NCBI GenBank assembly: GCA_903953615.1
Contig: CAJBKH010000180.1
Coordinates: 1 to 18,653, forward strand
Direction: 5' to 3'
Source of the DNA: an uncultured Bacteroidota bacterium
GTDB taxonomy: Bacteria > Bacteroidota > Bacteroidia > NS11-12g > UBA955
Length of the DNA stretch: 18,653 bases
Of this stretch, positions 1-7,335 are shown one piece after another. Positions within the stretch are counted from its first letter, which is position 1. The number at the start of each line of letters is the position of its first letter. Below the pieces are notes generated by a model, which saw nothing but the letters and a program-made list of their open reading frames with translations, was not told the origin of the DNA and did no database searches. The position numbers and the translations under genes are program-made.

Positions 1-449
1 ACGGGCTTTACTAAATAAACAGTTTGTCCATTTTGGGAGGCTGTAATATTAAACATGGCAGCTGAACTGAGTAAGCCGTTGGTTGCTTCGGTAAATGCAC
101 CTGTTCCTAGCATTTCGGCATAACGGTTCACTTCAATCAAATTTATTTTTACCACACCAACTACTGGCACATTGGATGCATTGCGAAACGATGAGGCTGC
201 GAAAGTAAACGTCATTCCCTTATCACCCCTCACAGTTCCACCAACCGAATTATCGAAACTAAAGGCTTGTATTTGGGGTCTTAAAGTATTCATAAAAGCT
301 TTGAGCGTAGTAAATGAAGAAGGAGGAATAACCACTGGTGTGATTGGATTTGAGGGGGTTGTTACATACACTGTCGTGCGGTCTTTTTTACAGGCTTGAA
401 AAAGCAAAACTGTAACAGACATCAAAAGGATTAAAATTTTATTTTTCAT
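1..449 (-). CDS. Lipoprotein of unknown function, C-terminus cut by window edge
   Basis: An open frame without stop runs from an ATG at 449 to the left edge, giving about 149 residues of an incomplete protein. Residues 1-19 form a lipoprotein signal peptide (MKNK, a hydrophobic core, then LFQA) followed by Cys20 and KKD, so the product should be lipid-anchored and exported. A Pro/Thr-rich linker (residues ~27-45) follows. After it comes a stretch with GGTV, then a KGM-TFTF strand, a VVGVVKINLIEV strand and a Met-rich segment. This resembles the beta-sandwich segments common in Bacteroidota surface lipoproteins (ZU5-like by eye, not proven). The start lies 16 nt after the stop of the beta-barrel gene at 466-1137, so both are probably co-transcribed. 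Function is not recognised. Confidence 0.8.
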   Translation of the reverse strand, partial: MKNKILILLMSVTVLLFQACKKDRTTVYVTTPSNPITPVVIPPSSFTTLKAFMNTLRPQIQAFSFDNSVGGTVRGDKGMTFTFAASSFRNASNVPVVGVVKINLIEVNRYAEMLGTGAFTEATNGLLSSAAMFNITASQNGQTVYLVKP

Positions 450-465
450 GGTATTTATCTATTAT

Positions 466-1137
466 TTAGAATTCGGTTGGACATTTTTTATATCTATTTT
501 TAGGTTGGCCCTTTGCCCCAAAACACAAGACCACTCCAAAATAGTATTGATTAAGCGGGGTATCGTATACCAATTGTTGTTCAAGTGCATATCTAAAGCC
601 TACAAATGGTTGAAGATAAACGGTATTGCCAATGGTACATTTTGCACCCAAGCCCCCTTGGGCCATGAATCTGCTTTTTGGCCAAAAAGCATTAGGTACT
701 ACCGCATTATTAAATCTTTCTTCGCCCCATCTGCGTACTAGCAATTGTCCGCCTCCAAATAAAAATACATTGACCTTTTCTGACTTAGGATTTAATACTA
801 AATTTAATGCAAGGTTGATTTCGGTAAAGCGAATATCAGCATCAATTAATATGGCATTATTTCGTGTAAAATTTGCGGTATACAAAGCCCGTGTAAAAGC
901 GACAGAACCATCGATGAAAAATGTATTGCCTAAGGTGCGTGCTACATAAAAACCCCCTGCTGCCTTTGCACCTGGTTCATTTTGATTCAGCACTTTGTTA
1001 TCTGGTGTTTCTATTTTCAATCGGTTGTATGCCATTTTACCAATGACACCAAAACGCCATTCTGAAACTTGCGCTTGGGACAATTGAGCATTGAGAAGCC
1101 ATAAACCAATGGAAAGGAAGCCTAATAATTTCTTCAT
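466..1137 (-). CDS. Outer-membrane beta-barrel-like protein
   Basis: The 223-residue product begins with a Sec signal peptide (MKKLLGFLSIGLWLL, probable cleavage after the SQAQ near residue 22). The mature part alternates short amphipathic strands with Gly-rich turns (FGVIGKMAYNRL, AGGFYVARTLGNTFFIDGSVAF, INLALNLVLNP, VFLFGGGQLLVRRW, YLQPFVGFRYALEQQ, YYFGVVLCFGAKG). This is the look of PorT/OmpW-like 8-stranded barrels of Bacteroidota, although the chain ends in a polar tail (KNRYKKCPTEF) rather than an aromatic strand end. It is upstream of, and 16 nt from, the lipoprotein gene, suggesting an outer-membrane pair. The assignment rests on pattern only; no specific family could be named. Confidence 0.7.
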   Translation of the reverse strand: MKKLLGFLSIGLWLLNAQLSQAQVSEWRFGVIGKMAYNRLKIETPDNKVLNQNEPGAKAAGGFYVARTLGNTFFIDGSVAFTRALYTANFTRNNAILIDADIRFTEINLALNLVLNPKSEKVNVFLFGGGQLLVRRWGEERFNNAVVPNAFWPKSRFMAQGGLGAKCTIGNTVYLQPFVGFRYALEQQLVYDTPLNQYYFGVVLCFGAKGQPKNRYKKCPTEF

Positions 1138-1211
1138 TTCCTTAAAGACGATGAAAGTTGTTAAAACGTGTCTTTAAATTTTAAATTATTTCTACAACCC
1201 TTGCTATCACT

Positions 1212-1219
1212 CAAAAATA
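1212..1219 (-). promoter_or_regulatory. Possible -7 element for the beta-barrel/lipoprotein pair
   Basis: On the minus strand this reads TATTTTTG, a full match to TAnnTTTG. It would give a 5' leader of about 70 nt before the ATG at 1137. No convincing TTTG -33 box is seen at the right distance, so this is a tentative call. Confidence 0.3.
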
Positions 1220-1271
1220 ATTTTATGAAAACCTTTCATTGGTCGATAAAAAAGCTTGTTCGGTGTTCTGT

Positions 1272-1303
1272 TTTGACGAAGCAAGAACAATATAGTATTT
1301 TTG
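1272..1303 (+). promoter_or_regulatory. Bacteroidota-type promoter of the 1313-2703 operon
   Basis: TTTG at 1272-1275 and TATTTTTG at 1296-1303 match the -33 and -7 elements (TTTG, about 19-21 nt, TAnnTTTG), with a 20-nt spacer. The last G is 9 nt before the ATG at 1313, so the transcript probably starts within a few bases of the start codon. Confidence 0.65.
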
Positions 1304-1312
1304 CCATGCGAT

Positions 1313-1696
1313 ATGATGACCGAGGACCTATTAAAAACCTATTTAAACAGCCTGCGATTGGATCTTAATTTATTTAAAGATGCCATTAAGGAAGTGAGTG
1401 AAGACATTATCAAGGAAGGCTTTAGTGCCTTTCCAATTTTCATTGCCCATCAGGCCGAAGTAAAATTAGGAGAGGTAATCCTCGACCGCGAAGAATTGGG
1501 CATTAATTTCACCATTCAAGCGAGCACTTTAGAAGAATTTGTGAGTCGCAACATTATTAAACCCGGCAATGCCGATCGGTTTAAAGATGCTTTTAAAGAC
1601 CCAGCGAAATTTTGTTGCATTTTTTTAGTCACCGAATACGGTGGACAGTTTGTATTTGTGCCTTTCGAAATCACAGAAGCTAGTTCGCCTGAATGA
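1313..1696 (+). CDS. Conserved protein of unknown function, upstream of a glycosyltransferase
   Basis: The product is about 127 residues, acidic and soluble, with no signal peptide or membrane segment. An N-terminal helical part (MMTEDLLKTYLNSL to DIIKEG) is followed by an alpha/beta part with IFIAHQAEVKLGE, a conserved-looking LDREELGINFTIQASTLEEF block and a final strand CIFLVTEYGGQFVFVPF. I recall similar short proteins in other Bacteroidota but know of no described function. The ATG at 1313 (or 1316) is preferred over a TTG at 1301, because the TTG lies inside the -7 promoter element. The stop codon overlaps the next start as ATGA (1693-1696), so translation of the glycosyltransferase is probably coupled to this gene. 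Confidence 0.75.
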   Translation: MMTEDLLKTYLNSLRLDLNLFKDAIKEVSEDIIKEGFSAFPIFIAHQAEVKLGEVILDREELGINFTIQASTLEEFVSRNIIKPGNADRFKDAFKDPAKFCCIFLVTEYGGQFVFVPFEITEASSPE

Positions 1697-2703
1697 AGCA
1701 AGTAGCCATTGTTATATTAAATTACAATACACAAAAATTCTTAGCAGAATTCTTACCATCGGTATACGCTACCCAATACAGTAACTTAAAAATAGTGGTT
1801 GCAGACAATGCCTCTACGGACGATTCTGTAAACTATGTCAAACAAAATTTCCCGCAAATTGAAGTAATTGCTTTAGAAAAAAATTACGGCTTTACTGGTG
1901 GTTATAACCGCGCACTCAAACAAGTTACCGCAGATTATTATGTACTGCTCAATAGCGATGTAAAGGTAGATCCCAATTGGATTCAGCCCATGGTTGATTT
2001 GGTAGAAAAGAATCCAATGATTGCGGCTATTCAACCAAAATTACTGGATTATCAATCACCCGAAAAATTTGAATATGCTGGCGGCAGTGGGGGCTTTATT
2101 GATCAATACGGCTATCCTTATTGCAGAGGTCGACTATTCGATACCATCGAAACCGATAAAGGGCAATATGATGATGCGCGACAAGTGTTTTGGGCCACCG
2201 GTGCAGCTTTATTTATAAAGGCCGATTTGTACCATCAATTGGGTGGTTTAGACGAAGATTTTTTCGCGCATATGGAAGAAATCGATTTGTGTTGGCGCTT
2301 GCAAAACGAAGGCCATTTGGTGTGGGTTTGTCCGCAGAGTGTTGTTTACCATGTTGGTGGCGGCACCATGCACAAATCGAATCCTAGAAAGACCTTTCTC
2401 AATTTTAGAAATGGATTGATTTTATTGTTAAAAAATTTACCGGCTAGTCGTTTGTTGCCTGTCATTATCATGCGATTAATCCTCGATCATATAGCGGCTT
2501 ACCGTTTTTTATTCCAAGGCAATACTGGCGAATTCAAAGCCATTGCCAAGGCCCATTTTCATTTTATTTTTCAAATTGGCAAATGGTGGAAGAAGCGCCA
2601 AGTGATTAACAAGAACAAGGCTTATTACCATCCTGAAGTTTATAGAAAAAGTTTGGTGTGGGCCTATTTCAAAAAAGGGAAAAAGGTGTTTTCTGAACTT
2701 TAG
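1693..2703 (+). CDS. Family 2 glycosyltransferase (rhamnosyltransferase-like)
   Basis: The 336-residue protein has a GT-A fold and should transfer a sugar from a nucleotide-sugar to an acceptor, probably in surface polysaccharide or glycolipid assembly. Visible motifs are VILNYN (residues 7-12), VVADNASTDDSV (35-46), the metal/nucleotide-binding NSD (87-89) in YVLLNSDVKVD, GLDEDFFAHMEEIDLCWRL (185-203) containing the catalytic acidic cluster, and HVGGGT (220-225). A C-terminal hydrophobic amphipathic stretch (about 233-275), rich in Arg and Leu, may contact the membrane. This architecture fits the WbbL/RfbF-like rhamnosyltransferase group, but the sugar specificity cannot be read from sequence. 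The start overlaps the stop of the upstream gene by 4 bp. The gene ends 8 nt from the convergent antitoxin gene. Confidence 0.9.
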   Translation: MKQVAIVILNYNTQKFLAEFLPSVYATQYSNLKIVVADNASTDDSVNYVKQNFPQIEVIALEKNYGFTGGYNRALKQVTADYYVLLNSDVKVDPNWIQPMVDLVEKNPMIAAIQPKLLDYQSPEKFEYAGGSGGFIDQYGYPYCRGRLFDTIETDKGQYDDARQVFWATGAALFIKADLYHQLGGLDEDFFAHMEEIDLCWRLQNEGHLVWVCPQSVVYHVGGGTMHKSNPRKTFLNFRNGLILLLKNLPASRLLPVIIMRLILDHIAAYRFLFQGNTGEFKAIAKAHFHFIFQIGKWWKKRQVINKNKAYYHPEVYRKSLVWAYFKKGKKVFSEL

Positions 2704-2711
2704 GGAATTGC

Positions 2712-3068
2712 TTAATATGACTGAATGAGCACATCTGTGGGTATATTTAGTATATCATGAATTTGCCTAATCATCTCTAAACTCAATTTTCTTTTTTTAT
2801 TCAAGATTTCACTGGCCCTACTTTTCGAATTAATAAGGTTTCCTAAGTCTGTTTGATTGTAACCCATTTGTTCCATTCTAAATTTAATGGCCTCAATTGG
2901 ATCAGGCAAATCAATAGGGAAATGCTCGTTTTCATATTGTTCAATTAAAATACCGAGCATCTCTAATTCATCACCCTTTTTAGAATTGGGTTTTGCATCA
3001 AAAATGGATTCTAATTTTTGTAAAGCCTTCTTGTAATCTTCTTCTGTTTTAATCGGTTTAATATTCAT
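2712..3068 (-). CDS. higA: HigA-type antitoxin, XRE-family helix-turn-helix
   Basis: The 118-residue protein matches the HigA antitoxin family end to end. It has an N-terminal acidic helical region (TEEDYKKALQKLESIF), then the family block GDELEMLGILIEQYENEHFPI and PDPIEAIKFRMEQMGYNQTDL. An XRE helix-turn-helix follows (about residues 70-110), with NQTDLGNLINSKSRASEILN as its recognition region and LSLEMIRQIHDILNIP behind it. It should neutralise the HigB toxin encoded 6 nt upstream and repress the shared promoter by binding the palindrome at 3402-3416. The order, toxin first and antitoxin second, is the usual one for hig modules. Confidence 0.9.
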   Translation of the reverse strand: MNIKPIKTEEDYKKALQKLESIFDAKPNSKKGDELEMLGILIEQYENEHFPIDLPDPIEAIKFRMEQMGYNQTDLGNLINSKSRASEILNKKRKLSLEMIRQIHDILNIPTDVLIQSY

Positions 3069-3074
3069 ATCATC

Positions 3075-3368
3075 TCAAATTTTATTAGCGTTTATTTTAT
3101 CATATTCTGCATGGGTCCCAATGAACCGTATCCAAACCATCTGATAATCATAGTTAACACGTACAATGAGTCTGTAACTATTGCCCTTAATATTAAAAAC
3201 AATGCGATTATTTGCTAAAAAGCTAGCACTAGGGTAGGCTTCTTTAATTTCATGCGGCCCGGTCCATTTTGCTTTGTGAGTTTCTTGAAACCATGCCTTT
3301 AATTGTTGTTCACTATTGGCGTGTTTAGTCCAAAAATCTCGCAATATTTTTTTTGCAATAATCCTCAA
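3075..3368 (-). CDS. higB: HigB-type mRNA interferase toxin, TTG start
   Basis: This 97-residue RelE-superfamily toxin should cut mRNA on the ribosome. Family landmarks are the N-terminal RIIAKKILRDFWTKH, the block AKWTGPHEIKEAYPSASFLANNRIVFNIKGNSYRLIVRVNYDYQMVWIRF and the C-terminal GTHAEYDKI with the conserved His. The start is a TTG at 3366-3368. No in-frame ATG lies upstream before a stop codon, and HigB proteins I recall begin MR(V/I)IAK, which puts Met exactly at this codon. A weak start on the toxin with an ATG on the antitoxin would favour antitoxin excess. Promoter and operator lie at 3386-3416. Confidence 0.9.
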   Translation of the reverse strand: MRIIAKKILRDFWTKHANSEQQLKAWFQETHKAKWTGPHEIKEAYPSASFLANNRIVFNIKGNSYRLIVRVNYDYQMVWIRFIGTHAEYDKINANKI

Positions 3369-3385
3369 TGATTTTATTATTCACA

Positions 3386-3393
3386 CAAAAATA
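3386..3393 (-). promoter_or_regulatory. -7 promoter element of higBA
   Basis: The minus strand reads TATTTTTG (TAnnTTTG), 17 nt before the TTG start of higB. A T-rich ATTTC about 21 nt further upstream may act as a weak -33 box. Confidence 0.5.
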
Positions 3394-3401
3394 CAAAAAA
3401 A

Positions 3402-3416
3402 TTCCCAAAATGGGAA
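3402..3416. promoter_or_regulatory. Probable HigA operator palindrome
   Basis: TTCCCA and TGGGAA are perfect 6-bp inverted arms separated by AAA. The palindrome lies between the inferred -33 and -7 regions of the higBA promoter, the expected place for autorepression by HigA or HigBA. It is also about 70-80 bp upstream of the divergent sirtuin promoter. Confidence 0.5.
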
Positions 3417-3485
3417 ATTATTTTATTTTTTTTAGTTTCAAAAAAAATCGCGACCAATAGAACACATTTAATGAATAAACTTTTT

Positions 3486-3493
3486 TAAATTTG
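3486..3493 (+). promoter_or_regulatory. -7 element directly before the sirtuin gene
   Basis: TAAATTTG matches TAnnTTTG and ends only 3 nt before the ATG at 3497. No good -33 box is seen at the normal spacing. If used, it would give a leaderless mRNA. Confidence 0.4.
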
Positions 3494-3496
3494 AGG

Positions 3497-4177
3497 ATGA
3501 AAAAAATTGTGGTATTGACTGGTGCAGGCATGAGTGCTGAGAGCGGTATAAGCACCTTTCGCGATGCAGGTGGTTTATGGGAAGGCCATGATATCATGGA
3601 AGTGGCCAGTCCTGAAGGCTGGCGAAAAAACCCCGAATTGGTCACAGAATTTTACAATAAAAGACGCCTACAATTGGCCGAGGTGGAGCCCAATGCTGGA
3701 CATAAAGCGCTTAAACTTTTAGAAGACCAACATGTGGTTGTTATCATCACACAAAATGTAGACGATTTGCATGAAAGGGCGGGTTCTACTAACATTCTGC
3801 ATTTGCATGGCGAGCTCACCAAAATGAGAAGTACAAAATTTGAAACTGATATTTATGAAGTGGGTTATAAAGCCATGCCTTACGGTGCTATTTGCAATCA
3901 AGGCAGTTTGCTTCGACCACATATTGTTTGGTTTGGAGAGGCTGTACCCATGATAGAAAAGGCTGTTGAAGTAGTAATGGAGGCCGATGTTTTAATCATT
4001 GTTGGCACTAGCTTAGAAGTATACCCCGCAGCGGGTTTAATGCACTACGCACCCACCGATTGTCCCATTTATTTAATCGATCCGAATAGGCACCAAAATT
4101 TAAATAATACACGTGTAGAATTAATTCGAGATACGGCCGCGAACGCCCTGCCTAAATTGATTCAAAATTGGTTGTAG
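3497..4177 (+). CDS. cobB: Sirtuin-type NAD-dependent protein deacylase, zinc-site-less
   Basis: This 226-residue protein removes acyl groups from lysines using NAD. Sirtuin motifs are VVLTGAGMSAESGISTFR (5-22), TQNVDDLHERAGS (85-97), the catalytic His104 in HLHGEL, RPHIVWFGEAVP and VGTSLEVYPAAGL. Tyr53 and Arg56 in FYNKRR match the YxxR pair of CobB/SIRT5-type enzymes that accept acidic acyl groups such as succinyl. The region between HGEL and RPHIVWFGE, which normally carries four zinc-binding Cys, has only one Cys (AICNQG). This short form occurs in other Bacteroidota, so it is probably functional. The ATG at 3497 is chosen over a TTG at 3491 that overlaps the promoter element, and it matches family starts. 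The gene symbol is by family similarity. Confidence 0.9.
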   Translation: MKKIVVLTGAGMSAESGISTFRDAGGLWEGHDIMEVASPEGWRKNPELVTEFYNKRRLQLAEVEPNAGHKALKLLEDQHVVVIITQNVDDLHERAGSTNILHLHGELTKMRSTKFETDIYEVGYKAMPYGAICNQGSLLRPHIVWFGEAVPMIEKAVEVVMEADVLIIVGTSLEVYPAAGLMHYAPTDCPIYLIDPNRHQNLNNTRVELIRDTAANALPKLIQNWL

Positions 4178-4216
4178 CTTTCAATACCCTACCTATTCGA
4201 TTCAAGAATATTCGCC

Positions 4217-4224
4217 TATATTTG
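4217..4224 (+). promoter_or_regulatory. -7 element of the large repeat-protein gene
   Basis: TATATTTG matches TAnnTTTG and ends 6 nt before the ATG at 4231. It supports that start over upstream in-frame codons and suggests a very short leader. A clear -33 box is not seen. Confidence 0.5.
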
Positions 4225-4230
4225 TGTGAA

Positions 4231-7200
4231 ATGTTCAGAAGAGGTCTTCTTATTTGCTGCTGTCTACTGTTTGTTTCAAACATCCAATCGCAAGTAGATT
4301 CAACAAAAATCAAAATGAGTTTTGATTTGGGCATTACCCGTGGTAAAAATATTTATTTATGGCCTATCATCAGAAAAACGGTTGAACCATACGGCAAAGA
4401 TTTGCAAATTGCATTTACTTTATTTCAAAACAAACGCAACTTTATAGACACCCTTCATCACAGTCATTTGTTGCCCTTATTTTGGCACGATAGCAGCGTT
4501 AAAAGAAAGGATACACGCTTTTTAACCATTGGCTATCCGACGGTCTACAGAACACATATTGATTTTAAAAAACAGATACACAGTTATAAATTTTTGGAGC
4601 TCGCACCAGAAATTAGTTTAATTGAATTCGCAAAATCTAAAGATGGTAGTTATTTAAAAAACAGTTTGCTTTTTTTCTTGTGGTATAAGCAAGATCAATT
4701 GACTAAACGCACCCATTTTGTGGCCTTCCCATTGTATTGGTATTTCAATTCACCCGAAAAAAAATCCAATACCTTTTTCCCATTGTACAGTTTTGGTTCT
4801 TACCATTACAAACAATATAAATACCTAGCCATTACGCCATTGTTTTGGCATTTTAATTACAATCAATATGGCAGTACCACTGCTTTATATCCGTTCTTTT
4901 ATTATAAAAAAATACACAGCAATACGGACAGTTTTAAAAGAACCGTTCTATTTCCTTTGTATTTTGCTTACAACAATCATTACTATAAACAAAGGGTTTT
5001 GTTTCCTGTTTATTGGTCGTACCAGTATGGAGTAGATTATACCCGCACCCTTTTTCCAATTATTTGGGCCACACAAAAAAACAATTATAAAACCTTTACA
5101 TTTTTTCCTTTAGCCTCTGTAGGCCATTCAACTGATTACACAAGAAGTCATATATTGATTACGCCATTGATTGGACAAGTGAAGAAGGAATGGAAAACCA
5201 GTAATTGGGTGTTTCCATTTTACGTTAAAACAAATGAGATTAGGAAAAAATACCAATATGCTAAAGACAAAAACAAGGTTTTTCTTTTTGATACCATCAA
5301 CAAATCCTATATTTTTCCTTGGTATGTAAGCGAAGTTAATCTTTCTACCGGCAAGATAAAGCGCGATTTTTTTCCATTCTATTGGCGAAGAAAAGAAAGC
5401 AGTCGAGATAATTATGTAGTATTTCCTTTGTTATGGAGTTACAACACTTATTACTCCAAAGCATTTGCATTCATGCCGTTTTATGCAAAAGGCAGAAGCA
5501 AGTCCAATTATTACAATTATTTTGCAATTACACCGCTTTATTGGCATAAAAACATACATTACAAAACAGACAGTGGCTACAGCAATGTCTTGTTTCCCAT
5601 TTGGTGGCAGAAGAAATTGTGGAATAACAAAGATGGCTATAGTGGCTACAATGTCGTTTTTCCATTGTGGTGGCATTTCAAAGACTCGAGCATGGAACGC
5701 AATTCAAAAGTATTATTTCCTTTTGTTTGGAGCCTAAAAAGCTACAAGTACAAAACCTTTGCCATCATGCCTTTCTTTAGCAAAGGACAAGCAACAGATA
5801 GTAGCAAAAAACATTTAGCGATAACACCTTTGTATTGGCAATTCAAGGAATCTAACAATGTCAACCGTTACTTATTTCCGATTTGGTATTACTCGAAAAA
5901 CTATTACAAAACTTCTAATACATTGTTCCCAATTTGGTGGAGCAGAACAGAAAGCAATAGAAAAGCCAGGGTCTTGTTCCCCTTGTATTGGAGCTATGAC
6001 AACCATTTGAAATCAATGTATGCATCGCATAAACGCGTGTTATTTCCTTTGTACTGGAAAACTACGACTAACAAAGATACCAATACCGTTATTTTCCCAT
6101 TGAGTTTTTCCTACAAAAACAATATAAGGAAAACCTATACTTTTTTTCCAATTTATTTAAGCAGTTACAATCACAAAGAAAAAGTAACGATCAGGGCCAT
6201 TACACCTTTGGCCTGGCATTATAAATCGCCACTTAAAACAGTTACCACCTTCTTCCCTATTGTCTTATACAAAAATAAAAAGATTGACACTTTTGAGCAT
6301 AAAACAACCCTTGTTTTTCCGCTGTACTTCCGCGACAACAACACCTATGCAAACATAAAGCAAACGGGCATTACGCCTTTTATTTGGCATTATCGAAGCG
6401 AAAGAAAAACCTCAACAACCTTGTTTCCTATTTACTTTTACTCTAAGCTAACCATCGATTCAAATATTTACCAGTCGCGCATACTTTTTCCAATATATTT
6501 TAGAAGGAATACACCAAATCAAAAAAACACAGTGCTATTCCCATTGGTCTACAGTTTTAAAAATAATTATTACAACAGTTTTACTTTCTTTCCACTTATT
6601 AGTACTGGTAAAAGTTTGTATAACACCAACCGTCATTTTGCATTCACCCCGCTCTTTTGGAATGTGCATCACAACCATAAACACACGGTTACTTTAGTAC
6701 CACTCTTTAGTTATTCAAAAGACCAAAACGAACGAAAAAACTTTCACATCTTGTACTTTTTGTACAATCAATCGGCTACCCCTACCGAGAAAAGAATAAG
6801 TTTTCTATGGCCGTTGTGCGAATATGAAAAGGACCGCACCGCTAAAACTTTCCGATTCGCACCGCTTTTATGGTATAAAAAAACTGCCAATCTGCAATAC
6901 AATGCGGTGCTCCCTTTTTATTATTACAGAAAGACAGAAAGTGCAAAACAGTTCAATTTGCTGTGGCAATTGTATGCCCACCAAAAAGACACCAATGGAT
7001 TGCGCAAAAACAGTTTTCTATTTAAGACACTTATTGTCAACAAATATCCTAACCATGGCTATGAATACCGCTTTCTCTACAAGGTGTATTCACATGTAAA
7101 AAAGGAAGGTAAAAAAGAAGTGAGCATATTTCCTTTTTACTACCAACAAAGCGATAGTGCAAGTGGCAGCTCATCAAAATCATATTGCTTGGCTTTGTAT

Positions 7201-7329
7201 AGCAAATTCAAACGCCCAATCCCAAATACCATTTACTTCTATGAAGAAGAAAAGATACTGTGGTTTATTCGTTTGCGATCGAACTATAAAAGTTTAAAAG
7301 CAAGGGGCATCATTAAAGAAAAACCTTAA
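4231..7329 (+). CDS. Exported giant aromatic beta-repeat protein, unknown function
   Basis: The product has about 1032 residues. Starting at the ATG at 4231 (not the in-frame GTG/TTG region before it) gives a proper signal peptide, MFRRGLLICCCLLFVSNIQSQ, just after a promoter element. Almost the whole mature chain consists of some 40 degenerate units of about 17-27 residues. Each is built on a hydrophobic, proline-centred strand such as VLFPLYW, FAITPLYWHF or NTLFPIWW, followed by a Lys/Asn/Tyr/Ser-rich turn. Six longer blocks begin with TFxFFPLxSxG, with prolines at 184, 293, 416, 514, 640 and 788, and are followed by ITPLxW. Composition is rich in Tyr, Phe, Trp, Lys, Asn and Thr, with very few Cys after the signal. 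No catalytic motif, T9SS C-terminal domain or C-terminal aromatic barrel signature is seen. It is probably periplasmic or in the outer membrane, as a beta-rich repeat structure. Family not recognised. Confidence 0.85.
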   Translation: MFRRGLLICCCLLFVSNIQSQVDSTKIKMSFDLGITRGKNIYLWPIIRKTVEPYGKDLQIAFTLFQNKRNFIDTLHHSHLLPLFWHDSSVKRKDTRFLTIGYPTVYRTHIDFKKQIHSYKFLELAPEISLIEFAKSKDGSYLKNSLLFFLWYKQDQLTKRTHFVAFPLYWYFNSPEKKSNTFFPLYSFGSYHYKQYKYLAITPLFWHFNYNQYGSTTALYPFFYYKKIHSNTDSFKRTVLFPLYFAYNNHYYKQRVLFPVYWSYQYGVDYTRTLFPIIWATQKNNYKTFTFFPLASVGHSTDYTRSHILITPLIGQVKKEWKTSNWVFPFYVKTNEIRKKYQYAKDKNKVFLFDTINKSYIFPWYVSEVNLSTGKIKRDFFPFYWRRKESSRDNYVVFPLLWSYNTYYSKAFAFMPFYAKGRSKSNYYNYFAITPLYWHKNIHYKTDSGYSNVLFPIWWQKKLWNNKDGYSGYNVVFPLWWHFKDSSMERNSKVLFPFVWSLKSYKYKTFAIMPFFSKGQATDSSKKHLAITPLYWQFKESNNVNRYLFPIWYYSKNYYKTSNTLFPIWWSRTESNRKARVLFPLYWSYDNHLKSMYASHKRVLFPLYWKTTTNKDTNTVIFPLSFSYKNNIRKTYTFFPIYLSSYNHKEKVTIRAITPLAWHYKSPLKTVTTFFPIVLYKNKKIDTFEHKTTLVFPLYFRDNNTYANIKQTGITPFIWHYRSERKTSTTLFPIYFYSKLTIDSNIYQSRILFPIYFRRNTPNQKNTVLFPLVYSFKNNYYNSFTFFPLISTGKSLYNTNRHFAFTPLFWNVHHNHKHTVTLVPLFSYSKDQNERKNFHILYFLYNQSATPTEKRISFLWPLCEYEKDRTAKTFRFAPLLWYKKTANLQYNAVLPFYYYRKTESAKQFNLLWQLYAHQKDTNGLRKNSFLFKTLIVNKYPNHGYEYRFLYKVYSHVKKEGKKEVSIFPFYYQQSDSASGSSSKSYCLALYSKFKRPIPNTIYFYEEEKILWFIRLRSNYKSLKARGIIKEKP
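4771..6670 (+). repeat. Six degenerate ~100-150-residue protein repeats
   Basis: Within the large gene, blocks starting at residues about 181, 288, 411, 509, 635 and 783 share the pattern [FY][TA][FI][FM]P[LFI]x-S-x-G, then ITPLxW. The two prolines are exactly 19 residues apart in all six, while the rest of each block varies in the number of short FP units, giving block lengths of 98-148. The repeats are seen at protein level. The DNA is diverged, so the duplication is old. Confidence 0.75.
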
Positions 7330-7335
7330 CTATTT

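Noticed and set aside
1168..1368. Plus-strand open frame of 66 codons before the glycosyltransferase operon
   Set aside because: It overlaps the promoter and the start of the better supported gene at 1313 in another frame and resembles no protein I know.
4168..4230. Upstream extension of the repeat-protein gene
   Set aside because: It overlaps the end of the sirtuin gene and contains the promoter element; starting at 4231 gives a proper signal peptide.
4771..6670. DNA tandem repeat or CRISPR-like array within the repeat-protein gene
   Set aside because: The repetition is at protein level only; the DNA units are diverged, uneven in length and in a continuous open frame.
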